A DNA stretch of 64,000 nucleotides from an uncultured Azohydromonas sp. (GCF_937926365.1 NZ_CALAOH010000226.1:1-64000); one strand, 5' to 3'; shown: positions 34,912 to 43,905, counted from the stretch's first letter. Made by a program: numbers and translations. The notes: generated from the letters alone by a model not told the origin.

Positions 34912-35109
34912 GCGCTACGCGCTCAAGCACCGGGGGCGCTGTCATGGCGGCACCCCCAGTCCCCGCCAGCGGGGGCTCTAGCTAGACGATTGCCCGGGCC
35001 GCTCTGCGGCCCTCTTTCATTGGGCCGCAGGTCTGTTGCGATGAGGTGTCGCCTCCCTCGCTGCTTCTGTCCCGAACCTCGTTAACCGTTCTCTGGAGCC
35101 GTTCTCGTC
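34912..35109. terminator. intergenic hairpins and terminator after typA
   Basis: About 200 bases without a gene. They hold several GC-rich inverted repeats, including CCCCGC/GCGGGG near 34963-34976, and a clean intrinsic terminator at 34996-35018 (GGGCCGC, TCT loop, GCGGCCC, then TCTTTC) that should end the rimP-typA transcript. Confidence 0.7.
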
Positions 35110-36051
35110 ATGACCCACCGCCAAGGCATAACCGCCATGCTGCTCGTGACCCTGCTGTGGAGCATCGCGGGGGTGGTGACGCGGCACCTGGACAGCGCGG
35201 CCAGCTTCGAGGTGACCTTCTGGCGCAGCGCCTTCAATGCGCTGACGCTGGGCGTGCTGCTGGCCGTGCTTCGCGGCCCGCGCGTGGTGTGGGCCACGCT
35301 GCGCTCGGGCGGGCGCACGCTCTGGCTGTCGGGCCTGTGCTGGAGCGTGATGTTCACCGCCTTCATGGTGGCGCTCACGCTCACCACCGTGGCCAACGTG
35401 CTGGTGACCATGGCGCTGGGGCCGCTGTTCACGGCGCTGCTGTCGCGCTTCGTGCTCAAGCACCGGCTGGCCCTGCGCACCTGGACCGCCATCGTGCTGG
35501 CGGGCGCGGGGATCGCCTGGATGTACGGCAATGAGCTGCTGCACAGCGATTCGCGCGCGCTGCTGGGCATCGGCGTGGCGCTGGCGGTGCCGCTGTTCGC
35601 GGCCACCAACTGGACGGTGTTGCAGTACAGCCGCCGCCGTGGCGCCGAGCAGCCCGGCGGCGGGGACATGCTGCCGGCGGTGCTGATCGGCGCGCTGCTC
35701 TCGGCCGCCGCCACGCTGCCGCTGGCCGCCCCCTTCCAGGCCACGGGCTCCGACCTCGCCTGGCTGGCACTGCTGGGCGCGATGCAGCTGGCCGTGCCTT
35801 GCCTGCTGTGCGTGGCGGTGTCGCGCGTGCTGCACGCGCCGGAGATGTCGCTGCTGGGCTTGCTGGAAGTGCTGTTCGGCGTGCTCTGGGCCTGGCTGGG
35901 CGCGGGCGAGACGCCATCGTCTTCCGTGCTGGCCGGCGGCACGGTCGTGCTGGGAGCACTGGCGCTGGATGCGGCGCTGGGGTTGCGGCAGTCGTCCACG
36001 AGCAAGCCTGGTTCCGCACAACCTCAGACCGGCACGCGCATGCGTGCCTGA
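35110..36051 (+). CDS. EamA/DMT-superfamily transporter
   Basis: A 313-residue inner-membrane protein with ten predicted helices in two five-helix EamA repeats (ITAMLLVTLLWSIAGVVTRH at the start; PEMSLLGLLEVLFGVLWAWL late in the second). DMT transporters export metabolites or amino acids; the substrate is not predictable. It lies just upstream of dusA on the same strand, with 14 bases between stop and the dusA GTG. Confidence 0.88.
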   Translation: MTHRQGITAMLLVTLLWSIAGVVTRHLDSAASFEVTFWRSAFNALTLGVLLAVLRGPRVVWATLRSGGRTLWLSGLCWSVMFTAFMVALTLTTVANVLVTMALGPLFTALLSRFVLKHRLALRTWTAIVLAGAGIAWMYGNELLHSDSRALLGIGVALAVPLFAATNWTVLQYSRRRGAEQPGGGDMLPAVLIGALLSAAATLPLAAPFQATGSDLAWLALLGAMQLAVPCLLCVAVSRVLHAPEMSLLGLLEVLFGVLWAWLGAGETPSSSVLAGGTVVLGALALDAALGLRQSSTSKPGSAQPQTGTRMRA

Positions 36052-36065
36052 GGACAATCCCGCCC

Positions 36066-36155
36066 GTGAATTCCACCGCTACTTCCCCGATCTCTCCCTG
36101 GCGCCTGTCCGTCGCCCCCATGCTGGATGGGAAGCATGCATGTCTAAGTTATTGA
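36066..36155 (+). pseudogene. dusA: dusA 5' fragment, interrupted by prophage insertion
   Basis: The first 21 codons of tRNA-dihydrouridine synthase A: GTG start, then the conserved WRLSVAPML-D block that opens DusA and normally continues W-T-D-R-H-C-R. After codon 21 (36126-36128) the reading frame changes to unrelated codons and stops at 36153-36155. GAGGA ten bases upstream supports the GTG. The rest of dusA should lie at the far end of the element, beyond this window, where the phage end may supply a replacement start. Confidence 0.85.
36111..36128. other. attL: left prophage junction inside dusA
   Basis: The last bases still matching dusA coding logic are GTCGCCCCCATGCTGGAT, encoding V-A-P-M-L-D. 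Immediately after 36128 the sequence no longer encodes DusA. The crossover core must lie at or left of this point. Exact core length needs the right junction, which is outside the window. Confidence 0.75.
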
Positions 36156-36269
36156 TTTGAAAGACGAAATTTCAGTAAATGCCGTTACGTTGCACTGGCA
36201 TTGCATTTTTCGGCTGACGTGCCGATGAAGAGTGCAACATCTGTGCATCTGAGAAGAGGGACGGCTTAA

Positions 36270-38171
36270 GTGGAACTTCATGCAATTCGTTTGTTCAATT
36301 TTCAATCTTTTGGTGCGGGCCCGACAGAACTTACTCTGACCGATATAACTTATCTAATAGGTCCAAATGGATCCGGGAAAACAGCGGCTTTGCAAGCGCT
36401 GTGTCGACTTTTTGCGCTTGATCCTTCGTTGCGACGGATTCAGAAGTCAGACTTTTATGTTCCTCATAATGAGATAGAAATCCCAGAGGAAAGGGGTTTG
36501 TGGATAGAGGTCGACTTTTTATTCCCGGAGTTACTTGAAGACCAGGATGGTTCCACGGTTGCAATGCACTTCGGGCATATGCGCCTTGATGAAATGGGGG
36601 GTATACCTCGGGTTAGATACCGCCTTAGTGCTACCATGGGACTTGACGGGGATATCGAGGAAGTTTTGGTTTATGTGCTCGATCTAAATGAAGATGGATC
36701 ACCGCTGAGCACGTCGCAAGTACCGAGAGCCGAGCGCAATTATATTCACGTGCATTATTTGCCGGCAAGGCGCGATCCTGCTGACCATATAGCTTATGGC
36801 GCAACAGCGCTTTTGGGCAGGATGCTGCGAGCCGTGAATTGGGATTCTGAAAGAGAAAAGGTAAAAAGTTTTACAGATCAGATCAGTAAATGTTTGTCGG
36901 AAAACCTATCGGTGAATTCGCTCAGCGATAGTTTGACACGTGTTTGGGGCGCTCTTCATAAAGGTAAATTTTTTGCTGACCCAAGGATAACCTTTGTCGC
37001 TTCTGAGGTTGAGGCTCTGCTGCGACATCTGTCGGTTTCATTCTCTCCCGGTCATGCTGAAGAAGTGGTTGATTTTTCTCGTCTTAGTGACGGTCAAAAA
37101 TCAATGCTTTACCTTTCGTTGGTTTTATCATCTCAGGTAATTGGGCGTGATGCTCTTGCGGGAAATAGTTCATTCAATTTGGATAAACTTCTTCCGCCAA
37201 GTTTCACGATTATTGCAATCGAGGAGCCGGAAAATAGTTTATCTCCTTTTTATTTGGGGAGAATTGTTAATGCATTGAAGGCGACGACGAGTTATCCTGA
37301 CGCTCAAGCACTTATTGCGACGCATGCCCCTTCAATGTTGCGTCGTGTTGACCCAAAGCAAATTCGTTATTTGAGGCTTAACGAGGGTCGCGTGACTTGT
37401 GTGACGCGTATCGTATTGCCAGAAGAAAATGATGAGGCATATAAATTCGTGCGAGAAGCTGTAGAGGCTTTCCCCGAAATTTACTTTTCACGCTTGGTTG
37501 TTCTAGGGGAGGGGGATAGCGAAGAGATTGTGTTGCCAAGAATTTTGCAAGCTAAGGGAGCGCCGGTTGATGAGTCTGCCGTTACTATAGCTCCTTTAGG
37601 TGGGCGGCATGTAAATCATTTTTGGCGCCTTTTGTCTGCGCTGCAAATACCCTTCTTCACTTTGCTTGATCTTGACGTTGCAAGACATCAGGCCGGATGG
37701 GGTCGCATTAAATATGTAAATGATCAGCTTGGGAAATATATGCCCAGCAAAAAGCTTCCTTCGAATTATGAGATTCCGCCTTGGAACTCTGATGAGTACA
37801 AAATTTTAGATTATCAGATGTTCCTCCATGAGTTGGAGGCAAGAGAAGTTTTTTTTGCGCAACCTTTGGATTTGGATTTTTCTATGCTTTCGGCTTATTG
37901 TGCCGCCTACGGGGTTAAAGCAGTCGCTCCTTCCGAGACTATAGTAAAGGCAGTGTTGGGGGATAGTCATCATAACTCTGCCCAATACAGCGCCGACCAG
38001 CTGCAACTTTTTCCCGGCTATCAAAAACTTTTTAAACTGGGCAGTAAACCGGCAGCCCACATAGAAGCCCTAGCAAAGCTTGATGACAGGCAGCTTTTGG
38101 CCGCTATGCCTCCGTCACTAGGACGCCTTGCGGATGCCGTAATTGCCAAACTTCTGGAGCTGCCCGAATGA
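36270..38171 (+). CDS. gajA: Gabija-like GajA: OLD-family ATPase/TOPRIM nuclease
   Basis: A 633-residue anti-phage nuclease candidate. It has an SMC/ABC-type ATPase with Walker A GPNGSGKT (residues 31-38), signature LSDGQKS (272-278), Walker B with IIAIEEPENS (about 314-323) and the switch His in ATHAPSML (352). The C-terminal TOPRIM domain has GEGDSE (413-418) and the LLDLDVAR acidic pair (467-469). It is followed with an ATGA overlap by a UvrD-like helicase, which defines class 2 OLD/Gabija pairs. GTG 36270 has GAAGAGGG nine bases upstream. Base composition is far AT-richer than all neighbours, indicating recent transfer. Confidence 0.87.
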   Translation: MELHAIRLFNFQSFGAGPTELTLTDITYLIGPNGSGKTAALQALCRLFALDPSLRRIQKSDFYVPHNEIEIPEERGLWIEVDFLFPELLEDQDGSTVAMHFGHMRLDEMGGIPRVRYRLSATMGLDGDIEEVLVYVLDLNEDGSPLSTSQVPRAERNYIHVHYLPARRDPADHIAYGATALLGRMLRAVNWDSEREKVKSFTDQISKCLSENLSVNSLSDSLTRVWGALHKGKFFADPRITFVASEVEALLRHLSVSFSPGHAEEVVDFSRLSDGQKSMLYLSLVLSSQVIGRDALAGNSSFNLDKLLPPSFTIIAIEEPENSLSPFYLGRIVNALKATTSYPDAQALIATHAPSMLRRVDPKQIRYLRLNEGRVTCVTRIVLPEENDEAYKFVREAVEAFPEIYFSRLVVLGEGDSEEIVLPRILQAKGAPVDESAVTIAPLGGRHVNHFWRLLSALQIPFFTLLDLDVARHQAGWGRIKYVNDQLGKYMPSKKLPSNYEIPPWNSDEYKILDYQMFLHELEAREVFFAQPLDLDFSMLSAYCAAYGVKAVAPSETIVKAVLGDSHHNSAQYSADQLQLFPGYQKLFKLGSKPAAHIEALAKLDDRQLLAAMPPSLGRLADAVIAKLLELPE

Positions 38172-39835
38172 TTGCCGCTGATGCATGGAGTCCTGCAGAC
38201 GAGATGACCCTTGAGCCCAATGCGTTGAAAGCTGCAAAAGAGCAGGATCGTTGCTTGGTGCTTACGGCAGGGCCGGGTGCGGGTAAAACAGAAATGCTTG
38301 CTCAGCGTGCCGACTTTCTACTTCGGACTGGGACTTGTCGCTACCCGAGACGGGTTCTAGCTATTTCTTTTAAGGTCGATGCGAGTAAAAATTTGAAGGA
38401 GCGCGTTCAGCGTCGATGTGGGCGAGACTTATCTTCTCGGCTTGATAGTTATACATTTCATGCTTTTGCTAAACGTATTATAGATAAATTTAGACCAGTA
38501 TTGACGGGCAAAGATGCTCTTGATGCTGGATATAAAATTGGTAATCAGAGGATTTCTAGAAAGCAGATCGAATTTAGCGATCTTGTTCCGTTGGCAATTC
38601 AGATATTGGAAAATTCTGTGGTTGCTCGGAACGCTATTCGTCAAACTTATACTGATGTGTTTTTGGATGAGTTCCAGGATTGTACTGATAAGCAGTACGA
38701 GTTGGTGAAGCTGGCTTTCCTTGGTACGTCTATTCGTCTTACAGCGGTAGGCGATGTTAAGCAAAAAATTATGGGCTGGGCCGGTGCGCTAGATGGAATA
38801 TTTAAGAAATTCGAAGTGGATTTCAGGGCTGTTTCATTGCATATGTACCGCAATTTTCGATCGCAGCCGCGCCTCTTGCGCTTGCAAAATGAGATTATTC
38901 GTGTGCTTGATCCTGCGTCGGTCATGCCCGATGAGCAGTTGATGGGAGATGGTGGAAAAATATTTGCTTGGAGCTTTAAGAATTGTGAAGGCGAAGCGAA
39001 TTTTTTGGCCGACATGATTTTGAGCTTGATTGAGGTTGAGCGAGTTCCTTTGTCGGAAATTGCGGTTTTGGTTTCGAGACAACTGAATCTTTATGCTGCT
39101 CCTCTAATGTCTGCTTTGGAGCGTAGAGGGGTGCCTTTCCGAAATGAACAGGAAATTCAGGATATTTCCACTGAGCCGGTGGCTAGGCTTATTGTTGATT
39201 ATTTATCTTGCTTGTATGGTGAGCGTGAGCCTAAGGCTTGGACTCGGTTGATAGAATTAATGGCCCCATTTGCCGATGAAGATGTTCGGGGCGGTATTCG
39301 GCTGGATTTTTTAAGCTTTATCAAGAATGAGCGGAAGAATAGGATTGATGCTCATAGAAGCAAAGGAGCATATTTTGGTTGGTGGGAATCTGTATGTGCA
39401 TTCTTGGAAAAAGTTGGAATAGAAGGCTTGACGGCGCTTTCGCCGGATTATGAATCTCATAACAGACTTGGAGACGTTATTTTTGATGCAAAATCAAAAA
39501 TAGAGGAATTAATGAAACTGGAGCCTGATTTGCCGAAGGCTTTGATGAGGTTCTCCGATGATCAGGCTGTTCGTATTCTGACAATTCATAAAAGTAAAGG
39601 GTTAGAGTTCGAGTCGGTAATCATGATAGCTGTTGAGGATGAGATTTTCTTTGGTGATGCTGATGAAAATCGTTGTGCCTTCTTTGTTGGCGTATCGCGT
39701 GCTAAACGAAGACTTGTCGTAACGCACGCTTGGGAGCGGGCAAAACCAGTTGGGCACAGTGGCAACTGGACTGTGTGCCGTTCGCCTCAGAAGGAATATA
39801 TTGGCTATGTTTTGCCGTTTATTAATAACAAATAG
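38168..39835 (+). CDS. gajB: Gabija-like GajB: UvrD/Rep-family helicase
   Basis: A 555-residue superfamily 1 helicase paired with GajA. Motif I is LTAGPGAGKTEM (32-43), motif II FLDEFQDC (165-172), motif III VGDVKQKIMGW (194-204) and motif IV YRNFRSQPRLL. Motif V is TIHKSKGLEFESV and motif VI VGVSRAKRRL. All core motifs are intact, with somewhat reduced accessory domains compared with UvrD (about 720), as expected for GajB (about 500). The start overlaps the gajA stop. In known Gabija, GajB senses or processes DNA ends and works with the GajA nuclease. AT-rich like gajA. Confidence 0.87.
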   Translation: MIAADAWSPADEMTLEPNALKAAKEQDRCLVLTAGPGAGKTEMLAQRADFLLRTGTCRYPRRVLAISFKVDASKNLKERVQRRCGRDLSSRLDSYTFHAFAKRIIDKFRPVLTGKDALDAGYKIGNQRISRKQIEFSDLVPLAIQILENSVVARNAIRQTYTDVFLDEFQDCTDKQYELVKLAFLGTSIRLTAVGDVKQKIMGWAGALDGIFKKFEVDFRAVSLHMYRNFRSQPRLLRLQNEIIRVLDPASVMPDEQLMGDGGKIFAWSFKNCEGEANFLADMILSLIEVERVPLSEIAVLVSRQLNLYAAPLMSALERRGVPFRNEQEIQDISTEPVARLIVDYLSCLYGEREPKAWTRLIELMAPFADEDVRGGIRLDFLSFIKNERKNRIDAHRSKGAYFGWWESVCAFLEKVGIEGLTALSPDYESHNRLGDVIFDAKSKIEELMKLEPDLPKALMRFSDDQAVRILTIHKSKGLEFESVIMIAVEDEIFFGDADENRCAFFVGVSRAKRRLVVTHAWERAKPVGHSGNWTVCRSPQKEYIGYVLPFINNK

Positions 39836-39844
39836 CCAATATTT

Positions 39845-40099
39845 TCATACTTGCGACTGCTCCCATAGTCGGGAAGCCTCGGACCGCGCCTTATCAATCC
39901 AGGCTCCTAAATCTTCACAAGACACCATCAGCGGAGCCTTCCTGCTAGCGGTAAGGCGAAACGTCGGAACCGGCAATTCGTTACGCGCTGCCTTCTTCAA
40001 TGCCTCCTCGTAGCTCAGGCAAAAGAACCGCTCGCACACTTCCGACAGCGGAATGGTCGGCGTCTTGTAGAGGCTCATGAGGGCGAAAGCCGTGATCAC
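39845..40099 (-). CDS. PrtN-like pyocin-activator-family DNA-binding protein
   Basis: An 84-residue small regulator. The pattern PTIPLSEVCERFFCLSYEEALKKA, then ELPVPTFRLTASRKAP and a final DLGAWIDKARSEA, matches the PrtN family (named from the Pseudomonas pyocin activator). In prophages this family often sits beside the integrase and may act as an excision or activation factor. It is the last gene of the minus-strand operon, overlapping the DUF4326 stop (ATGA), and ends nine bases from gajB, with which it converges. Confidence 0.75.
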   Translation of the reverse strand: MITAFALMSLYKTPTIPLSEVCERFFCLSYEEALKKAARNELPVPTFRLTASRKAPLMVSCEDLGAWIDKARSEASRLWEQSQV

Positions 40100-40482
40100 G
40101 GGGCAACCTTCTTCGATGCGTTGTTGAGCGGTGCGGCATCGATGCCGCCCTTTTCTTCATTGGCCAGCTGCAGCAGCACGTCCGCGTGGCAGGGCCCGCT
40201 CAGCGGGCACCAGCACGCCAGGTTCTTGCCGCGCAGCTCGCGACGGATGTCGGCCAGCGTCGTCTGGATGGCTTGGCCGCGGACCTCGGCGACAAAGCCG
40301 CCTTGCTCCTGGAGCAGGCGCCGGAACAGGCCGACAGCAACCTCGGGCGCCATGGGCTGGCCGTCGCCGTGCAGCTTGAACGGGTTGCCCCAGCGGGTGG
40401 TCCGGTCCACCTTCACCGTGTTCGCGGGCATCCGCCAGCCTTTGGCACGGCTGAGCTGGATGCGGATCGGGATGCTGCTCAT
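40096..40482 (-). CDS. DUF4326 domain protein
   Basis: A 128-residue protein with the DUF4326 pattern: an N-terminal PANTVKVDRTTRWGNPFKL and a cysteine/histidine end ARGKNLACWC-type run, here LRGKNLACWCPLSGPCHADV. The function of the family is unknown; the conserved Cys-x-Cys and His suggest metal binding or chemistry on nucleotides. Its stop overlaps the PrtN-like start. A gap of about 140 bases separates it from the membrane-protein gene upstream. Confidence 0.8.
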   Translation of the reverse strand: MSSIPIRIQLSRAKGWRMPANTVKVDRTTRWGNPFKLHGDGQPMAPEVAVGLFRRLLQEQGGFVAEVRGQAIQTTLADIRRELRGKNLACWCPLSGPCHADVLLQLANEEKGGIDAAPLNNASKKVAP

Positions 40483-40625
40483 GTGTCGAATCCTCTTTTT
40501 GATCGCCCTTTGTGCCGGGCCTAGGCCTGCTATGGCGCGAAATGTTTGGTAGGTAATTCGCGCTCGGCCCGGCTGCCCTTAGGTAAGGCCAGTAATCCGA
40601 GGGCAGATGAAAAAATCGGTGTCCG

Positions 40626-41627
40626 TTAGGTCGCACGTAGGTCGACGTTGGTGCGGCTGTTGAGGTGGTCAGGACTTCGTCGTCGTCGTCTCCGCTGTCC
40701 GTGTCCGTTGGGCAGCGCGTGCAGACGTCTGTGCTCATGCAGCGCTTCACCTGGAGCCGGCGCTGCAGGTGCTGCGGTCACCTCCGATGTGGTCGCAGCA
40801 GTGACGCTGTTGGCCAGCGCGGCAGCAGGTGCCGGCGAAAGCCACGCGGCCGCGGCGGCGCGCGCCTGGTCCACGACACGGGCCGCCGCCGGCGCGCCTT
40901 TTGAGGGGGGTGCCAGCTCAGCCACGGCCGGCGCTGCCTGCGCTTCACGCGCCGTGCGGAAGAGGGCGCCGGCGGCGGACATGAACACCAGGCCCACGAG
41001 GCCGATCAGCCCGGCGCGCAGCGTCGCGTACAGCGCCGTGCGGTCCGCGCCCAGCAGGGTAGTGAGCGTCGGCCGGCGCGCGGCCTGCAGCTGCTGCAGC
41101 TCGGCGGCCAGCGGCGCGATCGTTGCCTCTGCATCGTCGGCTTGGCGCAGGGTGCGCGCCGCGGCTGTGATGGCCTGCGCCTGGGCCTGCGTGGCCGCGA
41201 GCTCGCGGCGGCCGGCGGCCACGGCGCGGTGGTTGCTGATGGCGGCCTGCAGCTCCTCGATGCGGGCACCAGCGGCGGCCTCCGTCGCATCCGCGGACTG
41301 CACTAGCGCGAGCTGCGTGACGGCCATGGAGCCGACTTCGAAGATGAACAGCGCCGCGCCCAGCGACAGCAGCACGGCGCGCACGCCGCGCAGCACGTAC
41401 CGCGGCAGCACGGCGGCAAAGCCGAAGGCAGCGAGCTGGCCGACGGTCAGCAGCACGCCGGCGGCGATCAGCGCCTGGCGCGCCGTCTCGTCGCGCTCGG
41501 TCTGCAGCAGGCCCAGGACGAAGAACCAGGTGGCGACGGTGCTGGCGGACAGGCCGATCAGCCCGGCCACGCCGCCCAGCGCGCGGTACGCGCCCGGCGT
41601 CATGTGAGAGTGCATAGGGCTGCTCAT
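40626..41627 (-). CDS. membrane protein with coiled coil, coupled to ParB-like gene
   Basis: A 333-residue protein of unknown function. Four hydrophobic helices sit at about residues 12-35, 45-65, 72-95 and 210-230. Between the third and fourth is a helical, Ala/Gln-rich segment (residues about 105-190) that looks like a coiled coil. The tail is Ala/Pro-rich and ends in an Arg run (GQRRRRRR). ATG 41627 overlaps the stop of the ParB-like gene (ATGA), so it should be made together with it. Inference: a membrane anchor for the ParB-like protein or a superinfection factor. Confidence 0.6.
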   Translation of the reverse strand: MSSPMHSHMTPGAYRALGGVAGLIGLSASTVATWFFVLGLLQTERDETARQALIAAGVLLTVGQLAAFGFAAVLPRYVLRGVRAVLLSLGAALFIFEVGSMAVTQLALVQSADATEAAAGARIEELQAAISNHRAVAAGRRELAATQAQAQAITAAARTLRQADDAEATIAPLAAELQQLQAARRPTLTTLLGADRTALYATLRAGLIGLVGLVFMSAAGALFRTAREAQAAPAVAELAPPSKGAPAAARVVDQARAAAAAWLSPAPAAALANSVTAATTSEVTAAPAAPAPGEALHEHRRLHALPNGHGQRRRRRRSPDHLNSRTNVDLRAT

Positions 41628-43681
41628 GCCGCGGCGCGTTCCTGTTGCGCAGCGAGCCAGGCGCGGCCAGCGTCCGTGATCTCCACATGCGTGCCGCTCT
41701 GCCGGCCGTCCTGGCCTTGCACCAGGCCCATGCTCATCAGCGTCAGCACCGTGGCCTTGTGCAGCAGGCGCAGCTCTACGGCGGCTTCCTGCAGCAGCCG
41801 GCGCAGGATGCCGCCGGCCATGGACTGGGTGACGATGTCGAAATCCTCGATGCACGGCTCCGCCCGGACCACGGGCGCGGGTGCGCTGGCCGGCTCTGCT
41901 GCATCTCCATCGGCGGCTGCGGCAGGCGGTTCAACAGCTGGCGTGTCGGCGTCGTCCAGCGTCAGCCAGCCCTGGGCCTGCAGCTCGGCCAGTTCCTCCG
42001 GCGTGTGCTCGATGCGCTCCTCGGCCGCAACGGCGTCGTTAGGCGCATTCGGCTCCGAGGCCTCGCCCGTCGGCTCTTCCACCAGCAGCATCTGGCCGGC
42101 GCGCGCGGCCTCGATGTCAACGCCGTAGTACTTCGCGGCCGCGAGCAGCTGGTGCGGCTGCTCGTCCTCGTCGTCAATGCAGCCCGCCGGGACGATGACG
42201 TTTTCAACGAGCGTGCAGTCGATCAGCAGCTGCGTCATCTCCTGGGGCGAGGCCTGCTCGATGCTCTCCAGCAGCGTCTCCACGTCCTCGCAGTTCCACA
42301 GGCGCAACAGCGCGGTTTGATTCCAGGTCGGCGCTTCCTTGACGGCCGTGCGCACCACCATGCGCAGGTCGAACTCGCTGCGCTCGGTCGCGGCCATCGC
42401 GGCGCGCACCGACTGCAGCAGCGCGAAGCGCTTGGGCAGCTCCTCGGCGGCGCGCTCTTCCTTCTTCGCATACTCCGCCTGCCGCTGGCGGTTCACTTCC
42501 TGCCAGTCGTAGCCGCTGTTCTTCTTCTTCGCCGGCGGCTCGATGTCCGCGGCCTTGAGCGAAGCGGCGGCCACCGCTTCAACGACCTTGCCGTCGTACG
42601 GGCTCTGAATCAGCACCGTCTCGACGGCCGGCGCGTCTACGCCCTTTCCCTTCTTGGCCTTCTTGAGCTGGTCCTTGACGTCCTTGAGCGCGACGTACGC
42701 GCCCTTCACCGTGCCGTCCTTGCCGATCGATGCGCGGGCCCGGTTGCCCTCGATCACCACCTTGCCCTGTTCCTGCAGCGCTTCAGCCTGGCGGCGCAGG
42801 TGCGCTTTCTTCTTCTCGGCGCAGCATGCCGGGTCGGTGCACAGGTCGGGGCCGTAGGCGGCACGGCGGGTGCCCCAGGACGTTTGTGAGTCCTTGAGCG
42901 TGTCGGCGTACTCCGGCGCATTGCCGGAGCGCTTCGGGCATGCACTGCAGACGCCTGCACTGGGCAGCAGGGTTGCGTCTTCAGGGGCAAAGATCACGTC
43001 CTTCAGGCGCAGCGTGAACTGTTCGATCAACAGGTCGCGGATGTTCCGGAAGTTGCGTTTCCCGCCGTCGCCCAAGTCCCAGTACTTCGCCTTGATGCGC
43101 GCCAGTGCCTTCTGCTGCACCGTCGCGGGGCCCAGGCGCGCAATCAGCAGTGCAACCTCGCTGCCGATCTCGCCCTTCACGCACGCTTCGCGGATCTCCG
43201 GCACGGCCTCCAACAGTTTCAGCCTGCCGTATACGTAGGACTTGGACTTGCCCGCTTGCTCGGCCAGCTCGTCGGCCGTCACGCCGTGGTCGCGCATGAG
43301 AGCCTGAAAACCTTCGGCCTCCTCGATCGGGTGCACATCGCGCCGCTGCAGGTTCTCGCTGATCTGCGCGCGCTTGACCTCCTCGTCGGTCATCTCGCGC
43401 ACCATGCAATCCACGCTGGTCAGGCCTGCCGCCACGGCGCCGCGCTTGCGGCGGTGGCCGAAGACCACCTCGTAGCCGTCCACCAGGTCGTCGCGCAGCG
43501 GGTTGGGCCGGCGCGGGCGCACCAGCAGCGGCTGCAGCACGCGGCGGTGCTGGCGGATGTCGGCGGCTAGCTCCTCGATGTCAAGGAACGTGCGGCGCGG
43601 GTTGGTGGGCGAGTCGTGCAGCTGGTCGAGCGGGATCTGAACGATCGTCGCCGGGTCAACGGTCAGGGTAGGGGTGTCCAT
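41624..43681 (-). CDS. large ParB/Spo0J-like protein
   Basis: A 685-residue protein. The N-terminal ParB/sulfiredoxin-like domain has QIPLDQLHDSPTNPRRTF, LQPLLVRPRR and DGYEVVFGHRRKRGAVAAGL. A HTH linker region follows with RRDVHPIEEAEGFQALMRDHGVT, ELAEQAGKSKSYVYGRLKLLE. A cysteine cluster near residues 220-290 (VCSACPKR, CTDPACCAEKK) suggests zinc binding. A long C-terminal part of about 350 residues has no recognised domain. No ParA is nearby. Such proteins occur in prophages and integrative elements. Start ATG 43681 overlaps the previous stop; GTG 43684 is the alternative. Confidence 0.85.
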   Translation of the reverse strand: MDTPTLTVDPATIVQIPLDQLHDSPTNPRRTFLDIEELAADIRQHRRVLQPLLVRPRRPNPLRDDLVDGYEVVFGHRRKRGAVAAGLTSVDCMVREMTDEEVKRAQISENLQRRDVHPIEEAEGFQALMRDHGVTADELAEQAGKSKSYVYGRLKLLEAVPEIREACVKGEIGSEVALLIARLGPATVQQKALARIKAKYWDLGDGGKRNFRNIRDLLIEQFTLRLKDVIFAPEDATLLPSAGVCSACPKRSGNAPEYADTLKDSQTSWGTRRAAYGPDLCTDPACCAEKKKAHLRRQAEALQEQGKVVIEGNRARASIGKDGTVKGAYVALKDVKDQLKKAKKGKGVDAPAVETVLIQSPYDGKVVEAVAAASLKAADIEPPAKKKNSGYDWQEVNRQRQAEYAKKEERAAEELPKRFALLQSVRAAMAATERSEFDLRMVVRTAVKEAPTWNQTALLRLWNCEDVETLLESIEQASPQEMTQLLIDCTLVENVIVPAGCIDDEDEQPHQLLAAAKYYGVDIEAARAGQMLLVEEPTGEASEPNAPNDAVAAEERIEHTPEELAELQAQGWLTLDDADTPAVEPPAAAADGDAAEPASAPAPVVRAEPCIEDFDIVTQSMAGGILRRLLQEAAVELRLLHKATVLTLMSMGLVQGQDGRQSGTHVEITDAGRAWLAAQQERAAA

Positions 43682-43905
43682 CACGCTCCCTTCTGCAGCG
43701 CCGGCCCGGCTCGGTAGGTGTCGCCCTCGCGCACCAGCACGCGCCGGCGCACCTGCGCGGACAGCTTGGCCGACGCGGTGCGTACGTCGTCGACGTCGAA
43801 CTTCACCGTGACGTCGTTGACGGTCAGCTCCTCGTCCGGGTTGGCCGTGAAGAAGGCCAGCACCTGGTCGGCGAGGACGTTGCGAGGCAAGTTCTTCAGC
43901 GGCAT
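43681..43905 (-). CDS. small hypothetical phage protein (74 aa), possible winged helix
   Basis: A 74-residue protein, MPLKNLPRNVLADQVLAFF at the start, with alternating helices and strands (LTVNDVTVKFDV, then SAKLSAQVRRRVLVREGDTYR) resembling a small winged-helix unit. No family recognised. It sits between the 121-residue gene (ten-base overlap) and the ParB-like gene (TGATG overlap), in the coupled minus-strand operon. Confidence 0.65.
   Translation of the reverse strand: MPLKNLPRNVLADQVLAFFTANPDEELTVNDVTVKFDVDDVRTASAKLSAQVRRRVLVREGDTYRAGPALQKGA

Noticed and set aside
40157..40750. Minus-strand frame overlapping the membrane-protein tail and DUF4326 gene
   Set aside because: The first ~60 codons look protein-like, but the rest is a shadow of DUF4326. 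No ribosome site was identified, and the overlapping reading frames are better supported.
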